Assembly: GCF_018129065.1 (NCBI RefSeq)
Contig: NZ_JAAEDM010000022.1
Span: forward strand, 1 to 56,833
DNA length: 56,833 nucleotides
Direction: 5' to 3'
Source: Neoroseomonas soli
GTDB lineage: Bacteria > Pseudomonadota > Alphaproteobacteria > Acetobacterales > Acetobacteraceae
A program made the translations under genes and the position numbers. A model generated the notes under the pieces. That model was not told where the DNA came from. It did no database searches and saw nothing but the letters and a program-made list of their open reading frames with translations. This document shows, piece after piece, positions 1-8,956 of the stretch (positions are counted from its first letter, which is position 1; each line of letters begins with the position of its first letter).

Positions 1-2
1 CG

Positions 3-164
3 GTCCAGGAGCCAATTGAGCGATACCTGCCCCTCAGCAAGCATGGCATCGAGCATGGCTTCCAAGGCGAAGGAGGTGGGCGGGCGCAGGATCATTGCGC
101 CGCCAACATAGGCACGCGCGGCGGTCTGCCAGCAATCGATCGTGCCTCGCTGGGCGAAGGCCAT
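3..164 (-). CDS. possible partial CDS, unrecognised, runs off left edge
   Basis: The minus strand reads open from an ATG at 164 to the window edge, giving 54 residues beginning MAFAQRGTIDCWQTAARAY and ending in VSLNWLLD. The amino-acid mix looks protein-like (Trp, Tyr, amphipathic alanine/leucine stretch), but I do not recognise a family. The same frame stays open upstream of the ATG, so the start could be further up. The 108-bp repeat at 193-300 lies just upstream. It could be the 5' end of a real gene or a chance open frame. Confidence 0.35.
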   Translation of the reverse strand, partial: MAFAQRGTIDCWQTAARAYVGGAMILRPPTSFALEAMLDAMLAEGQVSLNWLLD

Positions 165-192
165 CGATCGGCTTGCGAGACCGCTCGCCGAA

Positions 193-300
193 CTAGAGCA
201 GATCCCGATCAGCTGGACTCACCTGATCGGGTGAAGATGCTCGCAAGAACAAAGGCCTGGAGCGGTGTTCGTGAGCCGAGGCGAACGGAAACCGCTCTAG
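193..300 (+). repeat. 108-bp interspersed repeat, copy A
   Basis: It begins CTAGAGC and ends GCTCTAG, a 7-bp perfect terminal inverted repeat. Near the left end an internal hairpin (GATCAGCTG, loop GACT, CACCTGATC) has one mismatch. It matches copy B (48115-48222) at 105 of 108 positions by eye, in the same orientation. Size and ends suggest a small non-autonomous palindromic element. No coding capacity is assigned. Confidence 0.85.
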
Positions 301-486
301 GTAGAAGCCGATCCTTCCGCGGCTGCTTCGCCGGTGGATAGATGCGTCCTTGCGATTGCCTGGCCCGAGCGGCACGCCGTCAACGGCTGGCGATTACGCA
401 CCTGACGGACATAGGCACAAGACGACTCTTCGTCAGCGCCGGCGGACGTCATCTCATCATCGATGCGTTGAAAGAGGAGAGTGGCC

Positions 487-1113
487 ATGAGGCCGCTTCG
501 AACACCCGACGCCCAGTTCGGCCAATATCCGCCGGCGCTTGCGCTGGATCGGCCAATGCCTTCCGTCAAGGACGAGTTGTTCCTGGTGCTGCCGTCCCTG
601 CGAGGCTACGCCAGGGCCCTGACCCGCAATCATCACGACAGCGAAGACCTGGTTCAGGATTCCATTGTCCGTATTCTGGCCGCGGCGGATCGGTTCCAAC
701 CAGGGACCAACTTCCGTGCCTGGGCCTTCACCATCGTGCGCAACCGCTTCCTCTCCGCCTTGGTGGCGAGCAAGCGGCGGTTCGTATGTCTGGATGACGT
801 GGATCTGGACACTGCGCGCAGCGCGCCCACGCAGATGCATGGGCTCGAGCTCCAGGATCTGCGGCACCAGTTCGATCTTTTGCCAATCAAGGCGCAACTC
901 GTCTTGCGGCGTGCTGCCGACGACAATGTTGCGTATGCAACATTCGCGAAGGATGCCTGTTGCAGCGTGAACACCATCAAGAGCCGGGTGCATCGTGCGC
1001 GTGCCGCAATGCGCAAGCGGTTGCAGTCCGCCTACCAGCCAGCCCGCGCGGCAGGCCACGCGCGGACCACGGCTTCATCGGGACGTCCTCTCCGGCTCAT
1101 TGTCGGCGCTTAG
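487..1113 (+). CDS. ECF sigma factor, EcfG-like
   Basis: An RNA polymerase sigma factor of about 208 residues. Region 2 is visible from about residue 30 to 100: LPSLRGYARALTRNHHDSED, then the pattern FQPGTNFRAWAFTIVRNRF, which closely resembles the EcfG (general stress response) family. Region 4 follows at about 120-185 with a helix-turn-helix ending NTIKSRVHRARAAMRKRL. I chose ATG 487 over GTG 481 because the purine-rich AAAGAGGAGA sits about 7 bases before it. No NepR anti-sigma or PhyR gene is adjacent, so it may be a secondary EcfG paralogue. A hairpin follows the gene and the PRC-barrel gene converges on it. Confidence 0.85.
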   Translation: MRPLRTPDAQFGQYPPALALDRPMPSVKDELFLVLPSLRGYARALTRNHHDSEDLVQDSIVRILAAADRFQPGTNFRAWAFTIVRNRFLSALVASKRRFVCLDDVDLDTARSAPTQMHGLELQDLRHQFDLLPIKAQLVLRRAADDNVAYATFAKDACCSVNTIKSRVHRARAAMRKRLQSAYQPARAAGHARTTASSGRPLRLIVGA

Positions 1114-1163
1114 AAGGCCGGAGACGGGCTGTGGAGACCCGAGGCTCATCCGAACCTCAAAAC

Positions 1164-1195
1164 CCGCAGCGTCGGCGCCCTGGACGACGCTGCGG
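1164..1195. terminator. hairpin between convergent genes
   Basis: A 10-bp perfect stem (CCGCAGCGTC / GACGCTGCGG) with a 12-base loop sits between the sigma-factor stop (1113) and the PRC-barrel stop (1227). It could serve both strands. No clear T-run follows, so intrinsic termination is inferred. Confidence 0.5.
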
Positions 1196-1226
1196 TGCGT
1201 TCACGCGGGTGCGACGTTAGGTCGGA

Positions 1227-1742
1227 TCAGCCACGGGGCTCGTAGGCGAAGGCCGGCCGTGCAGCGAGGTTCTCCTTCGTGGCACTGTTAAGGTGCCAAC
1301 GGCTCGTCTGTTGATTGTAGGTCAAATCCCGCAGCGGCACTGTCACCAGACGAGAGCCCATGCCCAGGAACCCGCCAATCGAGAGCACGGCCGTCGGTCC
1401 GGCTGGATCGGTCCCAAGGATCAGGTCATCCACGGAGCCGATCGAATCACTCCCGCTATTGTAGACGGTGGAGCCGACGATGCGGCTCGTCCGCTGCTCT
1501 GACGATGCGTGCGTCGGCATCGGTGAGAGACCTGCCGCGGTGGTGGTGGGCGCAATCACGACGGACGGAGCGGGCCGCGTGGTGGTGGTCGAGGAGGGGA
1601 TTCCGGGCGCGGCCGGTTGCATCGGCGTCGCCTGCGTGGCGGCGGGGGGACGCGTATCGGCAGTCTGCGCGTAGGCCAGCATTGGCACAACGAGCATCGC
1701 GCTGCAGGCGGTGGCTTTCAGCATCAGGATGCGGGAGGTCAT
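1227..1742 (-). CDS. secreted PRC-barrel domain protein
   Basis: 171 residues. The N-terminus (MTSRILMLKATACSAMLVVP then MLAYAQTA) is a typical Sec signal peptide with an Ala-x-Ala-type cleavage region near residue 25. A low-complexity Pro/Thr/Ala linker runs to about residue 80. The C-terminal ~80 residues resemble a PRC-barrel: a strand-rich stretch with SRIVGSTVYNSGSDSIGSVD and DLILGTDPAGPTAVLSIGGF, then VTVPLRDLTY. Such proteins are usually periplasmic or envelope-associated and are often in stress regulons. The convergent EcfG-like sigma factor makes a stress role plausible, but no sigma site was found. The 232 bases upstream (1743-1974) hold nothing I can name. Confidence 0.75.
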   Translation of the reverse strand: MTSRILMLKATACSAMLVVPMLAYAQTADTRPPAATQATPMQPAAPGIPSSTTTTRPAPSVVIAPTTTAAGLSPMPTHASSEQRTSRIVGSTVYNSGSDSIGSVDDLILGTDPAGPTAVLSIGGFLGMGSRLVTVPLRDLTYNQQTSRWHLNSATKENLAARPAFAYEPRG

Positions 1743-1974
1743 GGGTGGTATTCTCCGGGAGGTCGCTGGTCGGCGGATAGGCCGATCGAAAGAGCAACCG
1801 GCGCAGACCTCTCAGGTTGCCTGGGCTCGGATAGAGTTTTGAACCGTGCAGCGATCCCGCACCGGCCCCCACATGATCGCCTACGACTGACGAAGCGCGT
1901 GAGGGCCGACCAGGCGTGCTGGAATCGACGTACCGCAAGGTGCCACCGTCCTGCAGCGACCAGGTGTCATCACC

Positions 1975-3402
1975 ATGTTCCAAGCCTACGCAACGGAGTC
2001 AGCCGGCTTGGATCAGGACCAGAAGGCAGACCCTCGGCTCGGGCGATTGCCCAGGGAGCCCATCGACCGGTTCACCAGGCCCCTCGCGCGGTTCCTGCGG
2101 ATCGAGACTGTCAGCGGCGCCGTCCTTCTCATCGCTGCCATGGTCGCCTTCGGACTGTCGAATTCGGCGTGGGCCGATGGCTTTCTGGCCTTTTGGGACA
2201 CACCCATCGGCCTGCGTACCGGCTCCTTCCAGTTCCAACGCCCGCTTCGCGACTGGATCAACGATGGCCTGATGACTTTCTTCTTCTTCGTCGTCGCGCT
2301 CGAACTCAAGCGCGAACTGGTTGTCGGCGAGCTTAGGGAGCCACGCATCGCCGCATTGTCGATCGCTGCGGCAGCAGGCGGCATGCTGGCGCCGGCGGCG
2401 ATCTACCTCGTGCTGCAATTCGGCCAGCCTGGCGAACATGGTTGGGGCGTCGTCATGGCGACCGACACGGCCTTCGTCATAGGGTGCCTGGCGCTGCTGG
2501 GGCAGAATGCGCCGCGGCGGCTGCGCGTCTTCCTGCTGTCCCTCGCGGTGGTTGACGACATCGGCGCCATCCTGGTCGTCGCGATCGGCTACAGCAGTGG
2601 CGTCGGCTGGATCGCGCTCGCGGTCGGCATCACGGGCCTCGCGGTCGTGTATGGCCTGAGGCAGCTCGGCATCCGGAGCGTGCTGGTCTATGTGCTGGCG
2701 GGCATCCTGATCTGGCTTGCCATTGATGCCTCAGGGATCCACCCCACGGTTGCCGGCGTGGCGCTCGGTCTGCTGACGCCGACGCGCGGCTGGGTCAGCG
2801 ACCGGCGCCTGCGCGCCATCCTACGTCGCGTTCTCGCCTATCCACCCGGCAACCATTGGAGCGGGGATACCGAGGACAGGAAGTTGCTGCGCTCGGCTGG
2901 CAAGGCGGCGCGGGAAGCACTGGCACCGGTGGAGCGACTGGAATTGATCCTGCATCCCTGGGTGGCATTCGGCGTCATGCCGCTGTTCGCACTGGCCAAT
3001 GCCGGTGTGCATATTTCCCTCGCCGGTCTTGCCAATCCGGTCACCTTGGCCGTGGTGATCGGCTTCACTTTTGGCAAACCGGTCGGAATTCTGGCCTTCG
3101 CCTGGCTGGCGGTACGCTTGAGCGTGGCCGTGCGACCGACGGCTCTGGGCTGGGGCGTCATGGCCGGCGGCGGCATGCTCGCTGGCATCGGCTTCACCAT
3201 GGCGCTGTTCATCGCCGAGCTTGCCTTCAAGGACGAGCTTCTCGAAGCCGCGAAACTTGGCATCTTCATCGCGTCCGTCATCTCGGCGGCGGGGGGATTC
3301 TCGCTGCTGGCCTGGCTCGGCCATCGTGACCGCGATCGTTCGGCCATGGCGAGAGGTGTGGATGCCCAACGGCACGAAATGATGCTTCCCCGCGCCCTGT
3401 GA
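1975..3402 (+). CDS. nhaA: Na+/H+ antiporter NhaA
   Basis: 475 residues, an inner-membrane antiporter that exports Na+ in exchange for protons. NhaA hallmarks are visible: MTFFFFVVALELKREL, the aspartate-bearing VMATDTAFVIGCLALLG, and the ion-binding Asp pair in LAVVDDIGAILVVAIGYSSG. The end carries GGGMLAGIGFTMALFIAELAF. It is longer than the ~390-residue Escherichia coli protein because of a ~40-residue polar N-terminus and a short C-terminal tail. The ATG at 1975 has only a weak ribosome site, so a start inside the extension is possible. It stands alone, with no nhaR-type regulator next to it. Confidence 0.92.
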   Translation: MFQAYATESAGLDQDQKADPRLGRLPREPIDRFTRPLARFLRIETVSGAVLLIAAMVAFGLSNSAWADGFLAFWDTPIGLRTGSFQFQRPLRDWINDGLMTFFFFVVALELKRELVVGELREPRIAALSIAAAAGGMLAPAAIYLVLQFGQPGEHGWGVVMATDTAFVIGCLALLGQNAPRRLRVFLLSLAVVDDIGAILVVAIGYSSGVGWIALAVGITGLAVVYGLRQLGIRSVLVYVLAGILIWLAIDASGIHPTVAGVALGLLTPTRGWVSDRRLRAILRRVLAYPPGNHWSGDTEDRKLLRSAGKAAREALAPVERLELILHPWVAFGVMPLFALANAGVHISLAGLANPVTLAVVIGFTFGKPVGILAFAWLAVRLSVAVRPTALGWGVMAGGGMLAGIGFTMALFIAELAFKDELLEAAKLGIFIASVISAAGGFSLLAWLGHRDRDRSAMARGVDAQRHEMMLPRAL

Positions 3403-3533
3403 TTCCGAGGTGTGCATCACGACCTGCCCTGTGCAGGCACATCACTTGCGGCCGCGCTGTCCGCAGCGAGGCGTGAGAATGCGTCGGGCCACGACCGGCA
3501 GCGCGCTGTGTCCGTCAATCACAGGAGAAAGCA

Positions 3534-3668
3534 ATGGCCAAGGGTCAGAAGCGGAACAACCGGGAGGCGAAGAAGCCCAAGCGACCCAAGGTGAAGGTCA
3601 TCGCTGCTGCGTCGCCTTTCGCAGCCACACGGGCGCAGGCGGCACTCCCGCCTGCGCGGAAGGCTTAG
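3534..3668 (+). CDS. small basic conserved protein, 44 aa
   Basis: A short gene preceded by a good ribosome site (AGGAG about 6 bases before ATG). The product starts MAKGQKRNNREAKKPKRPK and is very rich in Lys/Arg, then has a neutral Ala/Pro-rich tail. The MAKGQxRxNREAKKPK start recurs in small unannotated proteobacterial proteins, from memory. Function is unknown; nucleic-acid or ribosome association is only a guess from charge. It lies 131 bases after nhaA, on the same strand. Confidence 0.7.
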   Translation: MAKGQKRNNREAKKPKRPKVKVIAAASPFAATRAQAALPPARKA

Positions 3669-3843
3669 AGACGAGGCATCAGCAGGCCTCGATCGACGGA
3701 ACGCACGAAGGGACACACGGCCCGGTGACGACGTCGTGACGTTTCTTTGTGCAGCATGACGACGAGCATGCCGATGTCTTGCCATGCGAACCTAGGGCTC
3801 GAACGACGCCACGGTGCAGATGTGGGTTGGTGTTCGTGAAGAA

Positions 3844-3879
3844 TGCGCCGGTCCCGGGGGGCAATACGAGACCGGCGCA
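3844..3879. repeat. 10-bp stem inverted repeat
   Basis: TGCGCCGGTC and GACCGGCGCA are perfect inverted arms separated by 16 bases. It lies in a 335-base stretch (3669-4003) otherwise without a convincing gene. It could be a transcription stop or a palindromic repeat unit. Confidence 0.5.
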
Positions 3880-3904
3880 GCCGGGAGTTTCTGGAGCGGC
3901 GTGA

Positions 3905-4033
3905 ACGTCAAACCGCCCAGCGACGCCCGGCAACCTGCTGCATCTGGAAAAGGATCTGGCGATTCATGAACGGCATCCCAAGGACCCGGCGGGTGCACCT
4001 GCATCAATGCGGGGATGCCAACGCGTGAACTGA
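3905..4033 (+). pseudogene. possible gene remnant, unrecognised
   Basis: An open stretch bounded by stops and lacking a start codon encodes TPGNLLHLEKDLAIHERHPK followed by DPAGAP. The amphipathic, charge-balanced segment looks like real protein, unlike the surrounding frames. It may be the tail of a decayed gene. Family unknown. Confidence 0.25.
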
Positions 4034-4228
4034 GGCTTCATCGCCTGAACGACCAAGGGTGAAAGAGATCGCAATAGGGCTCCCGTACCGGCGGCTCGCA
4101 CGACGTCCCAGCATTCGCGCGACTTCACCGAGCGTCACGGTGCCCGCAAACGCGCGTGAGACGACCGAATGGTCAAACACGATCCTCAGCAGGCTGTCGG
4201 TGGGCGAGCACGATTGCAGCTGCGTCAT
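4004..4228 (-). CDS. small conserved hypothetical protein, 74 aa
   Basis: Starts at ATG 4228 with GGAG about 8 bases upstream. The product contains LLRIVFDHSVVSRAFAGTVT, LGEVARMLGRRASRRYGSPI and AISFTLG. This resembles short alphaproteobacterial proteins of unknown function with a strand-helix-strand layout, recalled by pattern only. It lies 215 bases downstream of the large hybrid kinase on the same strand, with no obvious terminator between them. No cysteines suggesting metal binding beyond one near the start. Confidence 0.5.
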   Translation of the reverse strand: MTQLQSCSPTDSLLRIVFDHSVVSRAFAGTVTLGEVARMLGRRASRRYGSPIAISFTLGRSGDEASVHALASPH

Positions 4229-4443
4229 GGCGATCTCCAGGATCCTGCGAGCAAATGAGGCCGATCGCCGAGCGACACGGCCGCGGTGCGGCCACGAATG
4301 CCCCGGGGTCATCGACCGGAGTCGTGGTCGGCTCTGCGGCGACCTCGGACGGCCCTCATCAGTGCCGGCAGGGCCAAGAGACGCCGACCTACGCATACAT
4401 GCCAGCCTCGGAAACTACCTAACCTCGGAGCGCCGCCGGCGAA

Positions 4444-7400
4444 TCATGGCTGCGCAGCCGCGGCCAGCGCCAGCCGCGCGAGGGCCGGCAGCGACGCAGC
4501 CCCGGTCTTCTGCATGATCGCCGCACGATGGTTCTCAACGGTGCGCTGGCTGATGCCGAGATCCGCGGCAATGTTCTTGCTGGGGTGCCCGGCGAGGACA
4601 CGGTCCATCACCTCGCGCTGCCGTGCCGTCAGGCTAGCGATACTGTTCGCTGCGCTGTCATGCCAGGCAAGACGCTTGCTCGAATCCCGCGCCAACTCGA
4701 GGGCCCGGCCAATGCTGGCGAGCAAATTGTCGCGGCTGACAGGCTTCTCGATGAAATCCACTGCACCCGCCTTCATGGCCTGCACGACCATCCTCGCATC
4801 GCCGTGGCCGGTGATCATGATCGTGGGCAGCCGGTGGCCCGCGGCTCGGAACCGATCCAACAGCTCCAGGCCATCCATCCCGGGCAGATGGACGTCGAGC
4901 AGCACGCACCCCTCAACACCAGGCCGATAGGCTTCGAGGAATGCCTTGCCGCCAGCGTGATCCTCGACGTGCATGCCCGCATCCTCGAGCACGGCACGGA
5001 TGGCGGCGCGCACCTGGCTGTCGTCGTCGATGATGAAGACGGTCTGCGATACCGCATCGGTGGTGCGCGGCAGCGATCGCGTCGACACCAGAAGTTGCTG
5101 AATCGCCTCGGTCAATTCGGGCAGCTTCACGGGCTTGTGCAGCCGCACGCAGTCCAGCAGGGCGATTTCACGGAGCGAGCCGGTCGAGATGTCGCCTGTC
5201 AGCATGATGGCCGGCACCGGATGATGCAGCCTTTCCCGCAACTTCGTCGACAGTTGCAGGCCATCCAGGCCGCCTGGGAGGTTGTAGTCCAGGAGAAGCA
5301 GATCCGGGCGAAGTCCTCCACTCGCCACCAGTTCCAGTGCCGCGCTGCCGTCGGGTGCCGCGATCACCTGATGACCTTCTCCCTCCAATACCCGGGTCAG
5401 GAGGTCGCGCACCTCGGGATCGTCCTCGGTAAGCAGGATCACGCCACTGCGGCGCGTGCCGTCTGCGTCACCGGCCTGCGACGTGTCGTGCGGAGGAAAC
5501 ACATCGGCGCCACCGAGAGCCAGGGCCACATCGATGCTGAAGACCGAGCCCCGACCAGGTGCGGAGCGAACGCGCACCGCATGGCCGAGCATCAAGCCCA
5601 AGCGCCGGACGATCGACAGACCAAGCCCAAGCCCGCGGTTGCGCTCGCGTGCGGCATTATCGATCTGATGGTACTCGTCGAAGATCGCCTGCTGCTCGTC
5701 CGGCGCGATGCCGATCCCGGTATCCCAGACTTCGATGCGAAGCATTCCGGCGCTGCGACGGCAGCCGAGCAGCACCTTGCCTTGCCGAGTGTACTTGAAC
5801 GCGTTCGATAGCAGGTTGCGGATCATCTGCTCGAGCAGCCGGCGATCGGTGCAGACTGATAGGCTGCAGGGCACCACACGCAGTGCCAATCCCTGAGCGC
5901 GAGCGTGATACGTGAATTCCTCGTGCATCCGAACAAGGATTTCGTTCACGGGAACGCTTGTGATCTGCGTGGTCACTGTCCCTGTCTCGATCTGATTGAT
6001 GTCGAGCAGCGTGTTCAGCATGTTGGACATCGCGCTCAGGGTCGGATCCAGCAGGGCCACCAGATCCTGCCCTGGCTTACCCTGCACGGCCTTTGCGAGC
6101 AGGCCCTGCAGCAGCACCAGCGTCTGGAGCGGCTGCCGGAGGTCATGGCTCGCCGCGGCAAGGAAGCGTGATTTCGCGACGCTGGCCTGTTCGGCTTGAT
6201 GCTTGGCGGCCTCCAGCGCCGCGGTTGCGTGCTTGCGTTCGGTGGTGTCGGTGAAGGTGATGACGACGCCCTCCACGCGGCCATCGTGAGTGCGATAGGG
6301 CTGGATGCGCCGCATGAACCAACCACCGTCCTGGCCCTGGATCTCGCGGCCGTTCGGGACCGCCGTTGTCAGCACCGCCTGTGCATCGGCCAGGAGGGTC
6401 TCGTCGGTTGCCAGGGAACGCAGATCGGCAAGCGGCCGCCCGACATCGCCCGGGATGACTCGAAACAGCGCCCTCGTGGCGGGCGTGAAGAAGCGGATCC
6501 GGAGGCTCGGGTCGAGGAAGATCGTCGCCACATTCGTGCTGTACAGCACGTTCTGCAAATCGTCCGAGGTGGTGCGCTGCCGTTCGAGTGTTTCCTGGAG
6601 TTGGCCGTTGAGCGCCGTCAGTTCCTCATTCAGCGACTGCAGCTCCTCCTTCGAGGTCAGCAGCTCCTCGTTCGCGGATTGGTACTCCTCGTTGATCGAG
6701 AGCGCCTCGTCATGGATCGTCTTCTGCTCATCCGCGGCGCGGTCCAGATTGTGGATGGCGGCCTGCAATTCCAGGCGGGTCACCTCGAGCTCCTGCTCGA
6801 GCTCGGTGACCCGCGGGAGGTCCTTCGGCCCCGCGGCAGCACGCGGCGCGGCCAGCAGCGTCGGCGCATCAACGAAGCAGATCAGGAACAGCGTCTCGCC
6901 ATCGTGCAGCACTGGCCGCACGTCGATATTGAATGGCGTTCGCGTGCCGTCCTGCTGCGTGCGGCCGCCAGGAAGGATGACACGTGCCCTTCCTTCACCG
7001 GCCTTCTGGATCGCCGTACGCAGCCTGGAGCGCAGAGCCGGTGGAGCCATGGCGAGCAGTTCGTGGGTCGGATGTCCCAGCGCCGGGCGCAGGTATCGGT
7101 CTGTCGGACCCAGCGAATAGAGGCAGGCTTTGTTGCGGTCGATCAGGACCGCTGCCGGCGCAAATGCGTCGATCACCAGTCGGCGGCACAGTTCGGCCAA
7201 TACCGTGGGGCGCATGGTCGCGACGATTGGCCCCAGACGAGCCGCGGCCCGCGCACCGTCATCAGTGGTGCTCGCGACGCGGAGCTCGCCGGAGCGGCTA
7301 CGGCCGGTGCGGCGATAGATACGCTCCGTTCCGGCAATCGCCACGAAGCCGTCGTCGCCGCTGCCTACCGTCTCCGCACTGCCGAGCAGCAGCACACCGC

Positions 7401-8745
7401 CAGGGCGCAAGGCGAAGTGAAACAGGGCGATGATCCGGGCCTGTGCCTCCGCGCCGAGGTAGATGAGCAGGTTCCGGCACGAGACAAGGTCGAGGTGCGA
7501 GAAGGGGGGATCGGCCAGTATGTCCTGCACCGCGAAGATCACTGTTGCGCGCAGGTCCGGCACGACGCGGTAGCCACATTCCTCCTTCTTGAAGAAGCGG
7601 GCGAGCCGCGCGGGAGACACCGCTTCCGTGATGCTGTCCGGGTAGAGACCCTCGCGCGCGCTTGCGACAGCATCCGGGTCGATATCGGAGGCGAAGACCT
7701 GTAGCCTGATATCGAGGCCTGTTGCGGCGATCTGTTCCAGAATGAGCATCGCCAGCGAATAGGTCTCCTCGCCGGTGCTGCATCCCGCGATCCAGATGCG
7801 GAGGGGACGGTCGGGCGAATGGTTCCGCACGAGGTCCGGCAGGATGGCCGTCTCCAGCGCTTCGAACACCCTTGGATCCCGGAAGAAGCGGGTCACGTGG
7901 ATGTGCAGGTCCTTCGCGAGGTCCTCGAGTTCGCCTTCATCGCGCCGGAGCAGGTCGAGGTAGCGATCGAGCGCCCTGCGTTCCATCCCCGCCATCGTCA
8001 TGCGGCGTTCGATGCGTCGCCGCAGGGTGCCCGGCTTGTAGAGCGCGAAGTCCTGCCCGGTCTCGGCGGCCAGCAGGGCGATGATGTCGGGCAGGCAGTC
8101 CTTGTCGGCGGCACTCGGCGGCGTGCGATCGCCCGGACGCAGAATAATGCTCGGGATCTCAGCCACCGGCAGGACGAGATCGACCGCACCGGTGGCCATC
8201 GCGGCGCACGGCATACCGTCGAAGGCGGCTTCGGCCGGATCCTGCGCGATGACGAGGCCACCCTTGTCCTTCACGGCCCGCGCGCCGAGGCTACCGTCCG
8301 TCCCGGTGCCGGATAGGATGATGCAGATGGCGCGCGGGCCATACGCTGCAGCCAGTGAGTGCAGAAGGAAGTCGAATGGCAGGCGCGCACCGTGGCGCGC
8401 CTGCGGTGGCGACAGGTGCAACGCGCCGTCCTGGACGGAAAGGTAGGTGCCCGGCGGGATGAGGTAGAGGTGGTCAGGCTCCAGCGCCATGCCGTCGGCC
8501 GCCTGACGCACTGTCATCGCGGTGTGCCCGGCGAGCAGGTCCACCATCATGCTCTCATGCGTTGGGTCGAGGTGCTGGATCAGGATGAAAGCCAAGCCAT
8601 TCATGGCAGGCAGCGCATCCAGGAGTTTGCGGCAAGCGTCGAGGCCGCCGGCCGAAGCACCGATGCCGACAACCGGGAAGGCGGCAGGGTCAGTCCCGAA
8701 GGGTGACGATCGCGGCTTCGCCGGATGTGGGATGGGTCCGACCAT
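4444..8745 (-). CDS. CheB-CheR-PAS-histidine kinase-REC-REC-LuxR fusion protein
   Basis: 1,433 residues from ATG 8745. The frame stays open to TTG 8829, so the start is uncertain. Domains in order: CheB methylesterase (~20-205; GIGASAGG with Ser31, His58, Asp150). CheR methyltransferase (~218-460; SAM motif AGCSTGEETYSLA at ~340). A PAS-like region, then a Glu-rich coiled coil (~635-735) and a second PAS (~735-850). Histidine kinase with H-box ASHDLRQPLQTL (His877), N-box and DTGIGI/GLGLGL boxes. Receiver 1 (Asp1163, Lys1204). Receiver 2 (Asp1284, Lys1334). FixJ-like LuxR helix-turn-helix (~1372-1430, ending LGISQRTVENHRAAIMQKTG). All catalytic residues look intact. No N-terminal receiver precedes CheB, as in CheB/CheR/PAS fusion kinases. 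No chemotaxis operon or receptor gene is adjacent. The final REC-HTH makes it a sensor joined to its own transcription output. Confidence 0.9.
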   Translation of the reverse strand: MVGPIPHPAKPRSSPFGTDPAAFPVVGIGASAGGLDACRKLLDALPAMNGLAFILIQHLDPTHESMMVDLLAGHTAMTVRQAADGMALEPDHLYLIPPGTYLSVQDGALHLSPPQARHGARLPFDFLLHSLAAAYGPRAICIILSGTGTDGSLGARAVKDKGGLVIAQDPAEAAFDGMPCAAMATGAVDLVLPVAEIPSIILRPGDRTPPSAADKDCLPDIIALLAAETGQDFALYKPGTLRRRIERRMTMAGMERRALDRYLDLLRRDEGELEDLAKDLHIHVTRFFRDPRVFEALETAILPDLVRNHSPDRPLRIWIAGCSTGEETYSLAMLILEQIAATGLDIRLQVFASDIDPDAVASAREGLYPDSITEAVSPARLARFFKKEECGYRVVPDLRATVIFAVQDILADPPFSHLDLVSCRNLLIYLGAEAQARIIALFHFALRPGGVLLLGSAETVGSGDDGFVAIAGTERIYRRTGRSRSGELRVASTTDDGARAAARLGPIVATMRPTVLAELCRRLVIDAFAPAAVLIDRNKACLYSLGPTDRYLRPALGHPTHELLAMAPPALRSRLRTAIQKAGEGRARVILPGGRTQQDGTRTPFNIDVRPVLHDGETLFLICFVDAPTLLAAPRAAAGPKDLPRVTELEQELEVTRLELQAAIHNLDRAADEQKTIHDEALSINEEYQSANEELLTSKEELQSLNEELTALNGQLQETLERQRTTSDDLQNVLYSTNVATIFLDPSLRIRFFTPATRALFRVIPGDVGRPLADLRSLATDETLLADAQAVLTTAVPNGREIQGQDGGWFMRRIQPYRTHDGRVEGVVITFTDTTERKHATAALEAAKHQAEQASVAKSRFLAAASHDLRQPLQTLVLLQGLLAKAVQGKPGQDLVALLDPTLSAMSNMLNTLLDINQIETGTVTTQITSVPVNEILVRMHEEFTYHARAQGLALRVVPCSLSVCTDRRLLEQMIRNLLSNAFKYTRQGKVLLGCRRSAGMLRIEVWDTGIGIAPDEQQAIFDEYHQIDNAARERNRGLGLGLSIVRRLGLMLGHAVRVRSAPGRGSVFSIDVALALGGADVFPPHDTSQAGDADGTRRSGVILLTEDDPEVRDLLTRVLEGEGHQVIAAPDGSAALELVASGGLRPDLLLLDYNLPGGLDGLQLSTKLRERLHHPVPAIMLTGDISTGSLREIALLDCVRLHKPVKLPELTEAIQQLLVSTRSLPRTTDAVSQTVFIIDDDSQVRAAIRAVLEDAGMHVEDHAGGKAFLEAYRPGVEGCVLLDVHLPGMDGLELLDRFRAAGHRLPTIMITGHGDARMVVQAMKAGAVDFIEKPVSRDNLLASIGRALELARDSSKRLAWHDSAANSIASLTARQREVMDRVLAGHPSKNIAADLGISQRTVENHRAAIMQKTGAASLPALARLALAAAAQP

Positions 8746-8931
8746 TCCCCGATTGTCTCTGGTGGTTGCCACGCGATGCGCACGGAAGAGAAGACACCGT
8801 AGCACGTCAGGCGCCTTGCGTTTGATCAATCGGCGCGGCCGACCGATCCTGTCCCGAGGTCATACGTAGTTTCCGATCCTTCTGCGTAGGGTTCGCTGAC
8901 AGTCCGTCACACAAGCTTCACCCGCACAGCC

Positions 8932-8950
8932 AGATCAATTCGGTAAATCT
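8932..8950. promoter_or_regulatory. candidate ArsR operator
   Basis: AGAT-N11-ATCT (AGATCAATTCGGTAAATCT), an AT-rich patch in GC-rich sequence, ends 6 bases before the arsR-arsC start. The position would block the promoter or ribosome. No purine-rich ribosome site precedes the ATG, so the transcript may be leaderless. Autoregulation is the usual habit of ArsR proteins; this site is inferred. Confidence 0.35.
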
Positions 8951-8956
8951 ACGCCC

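Noticed and set aside
4528-7704. Two long plus-strand frames (427 and 502 codons) opposite the hybrid kinase
   Set aside because: Low-complexity shadow sequence; the minus-strand reading has complete catalytic motifs through the same region.
8822-8829. TTGATCAA as an Fnr box
   Set aside because: The two arms abut with no four-base spacer, so it does not have Fnr geometry.
8746-8829. N-terminal 28-residue extension of the hybrid kinase from TTG 8829
   Set aside because: Rare start codon and no family similarity; ATG 8745 is closer to the CheB domain. Left as a stated uncertainty.
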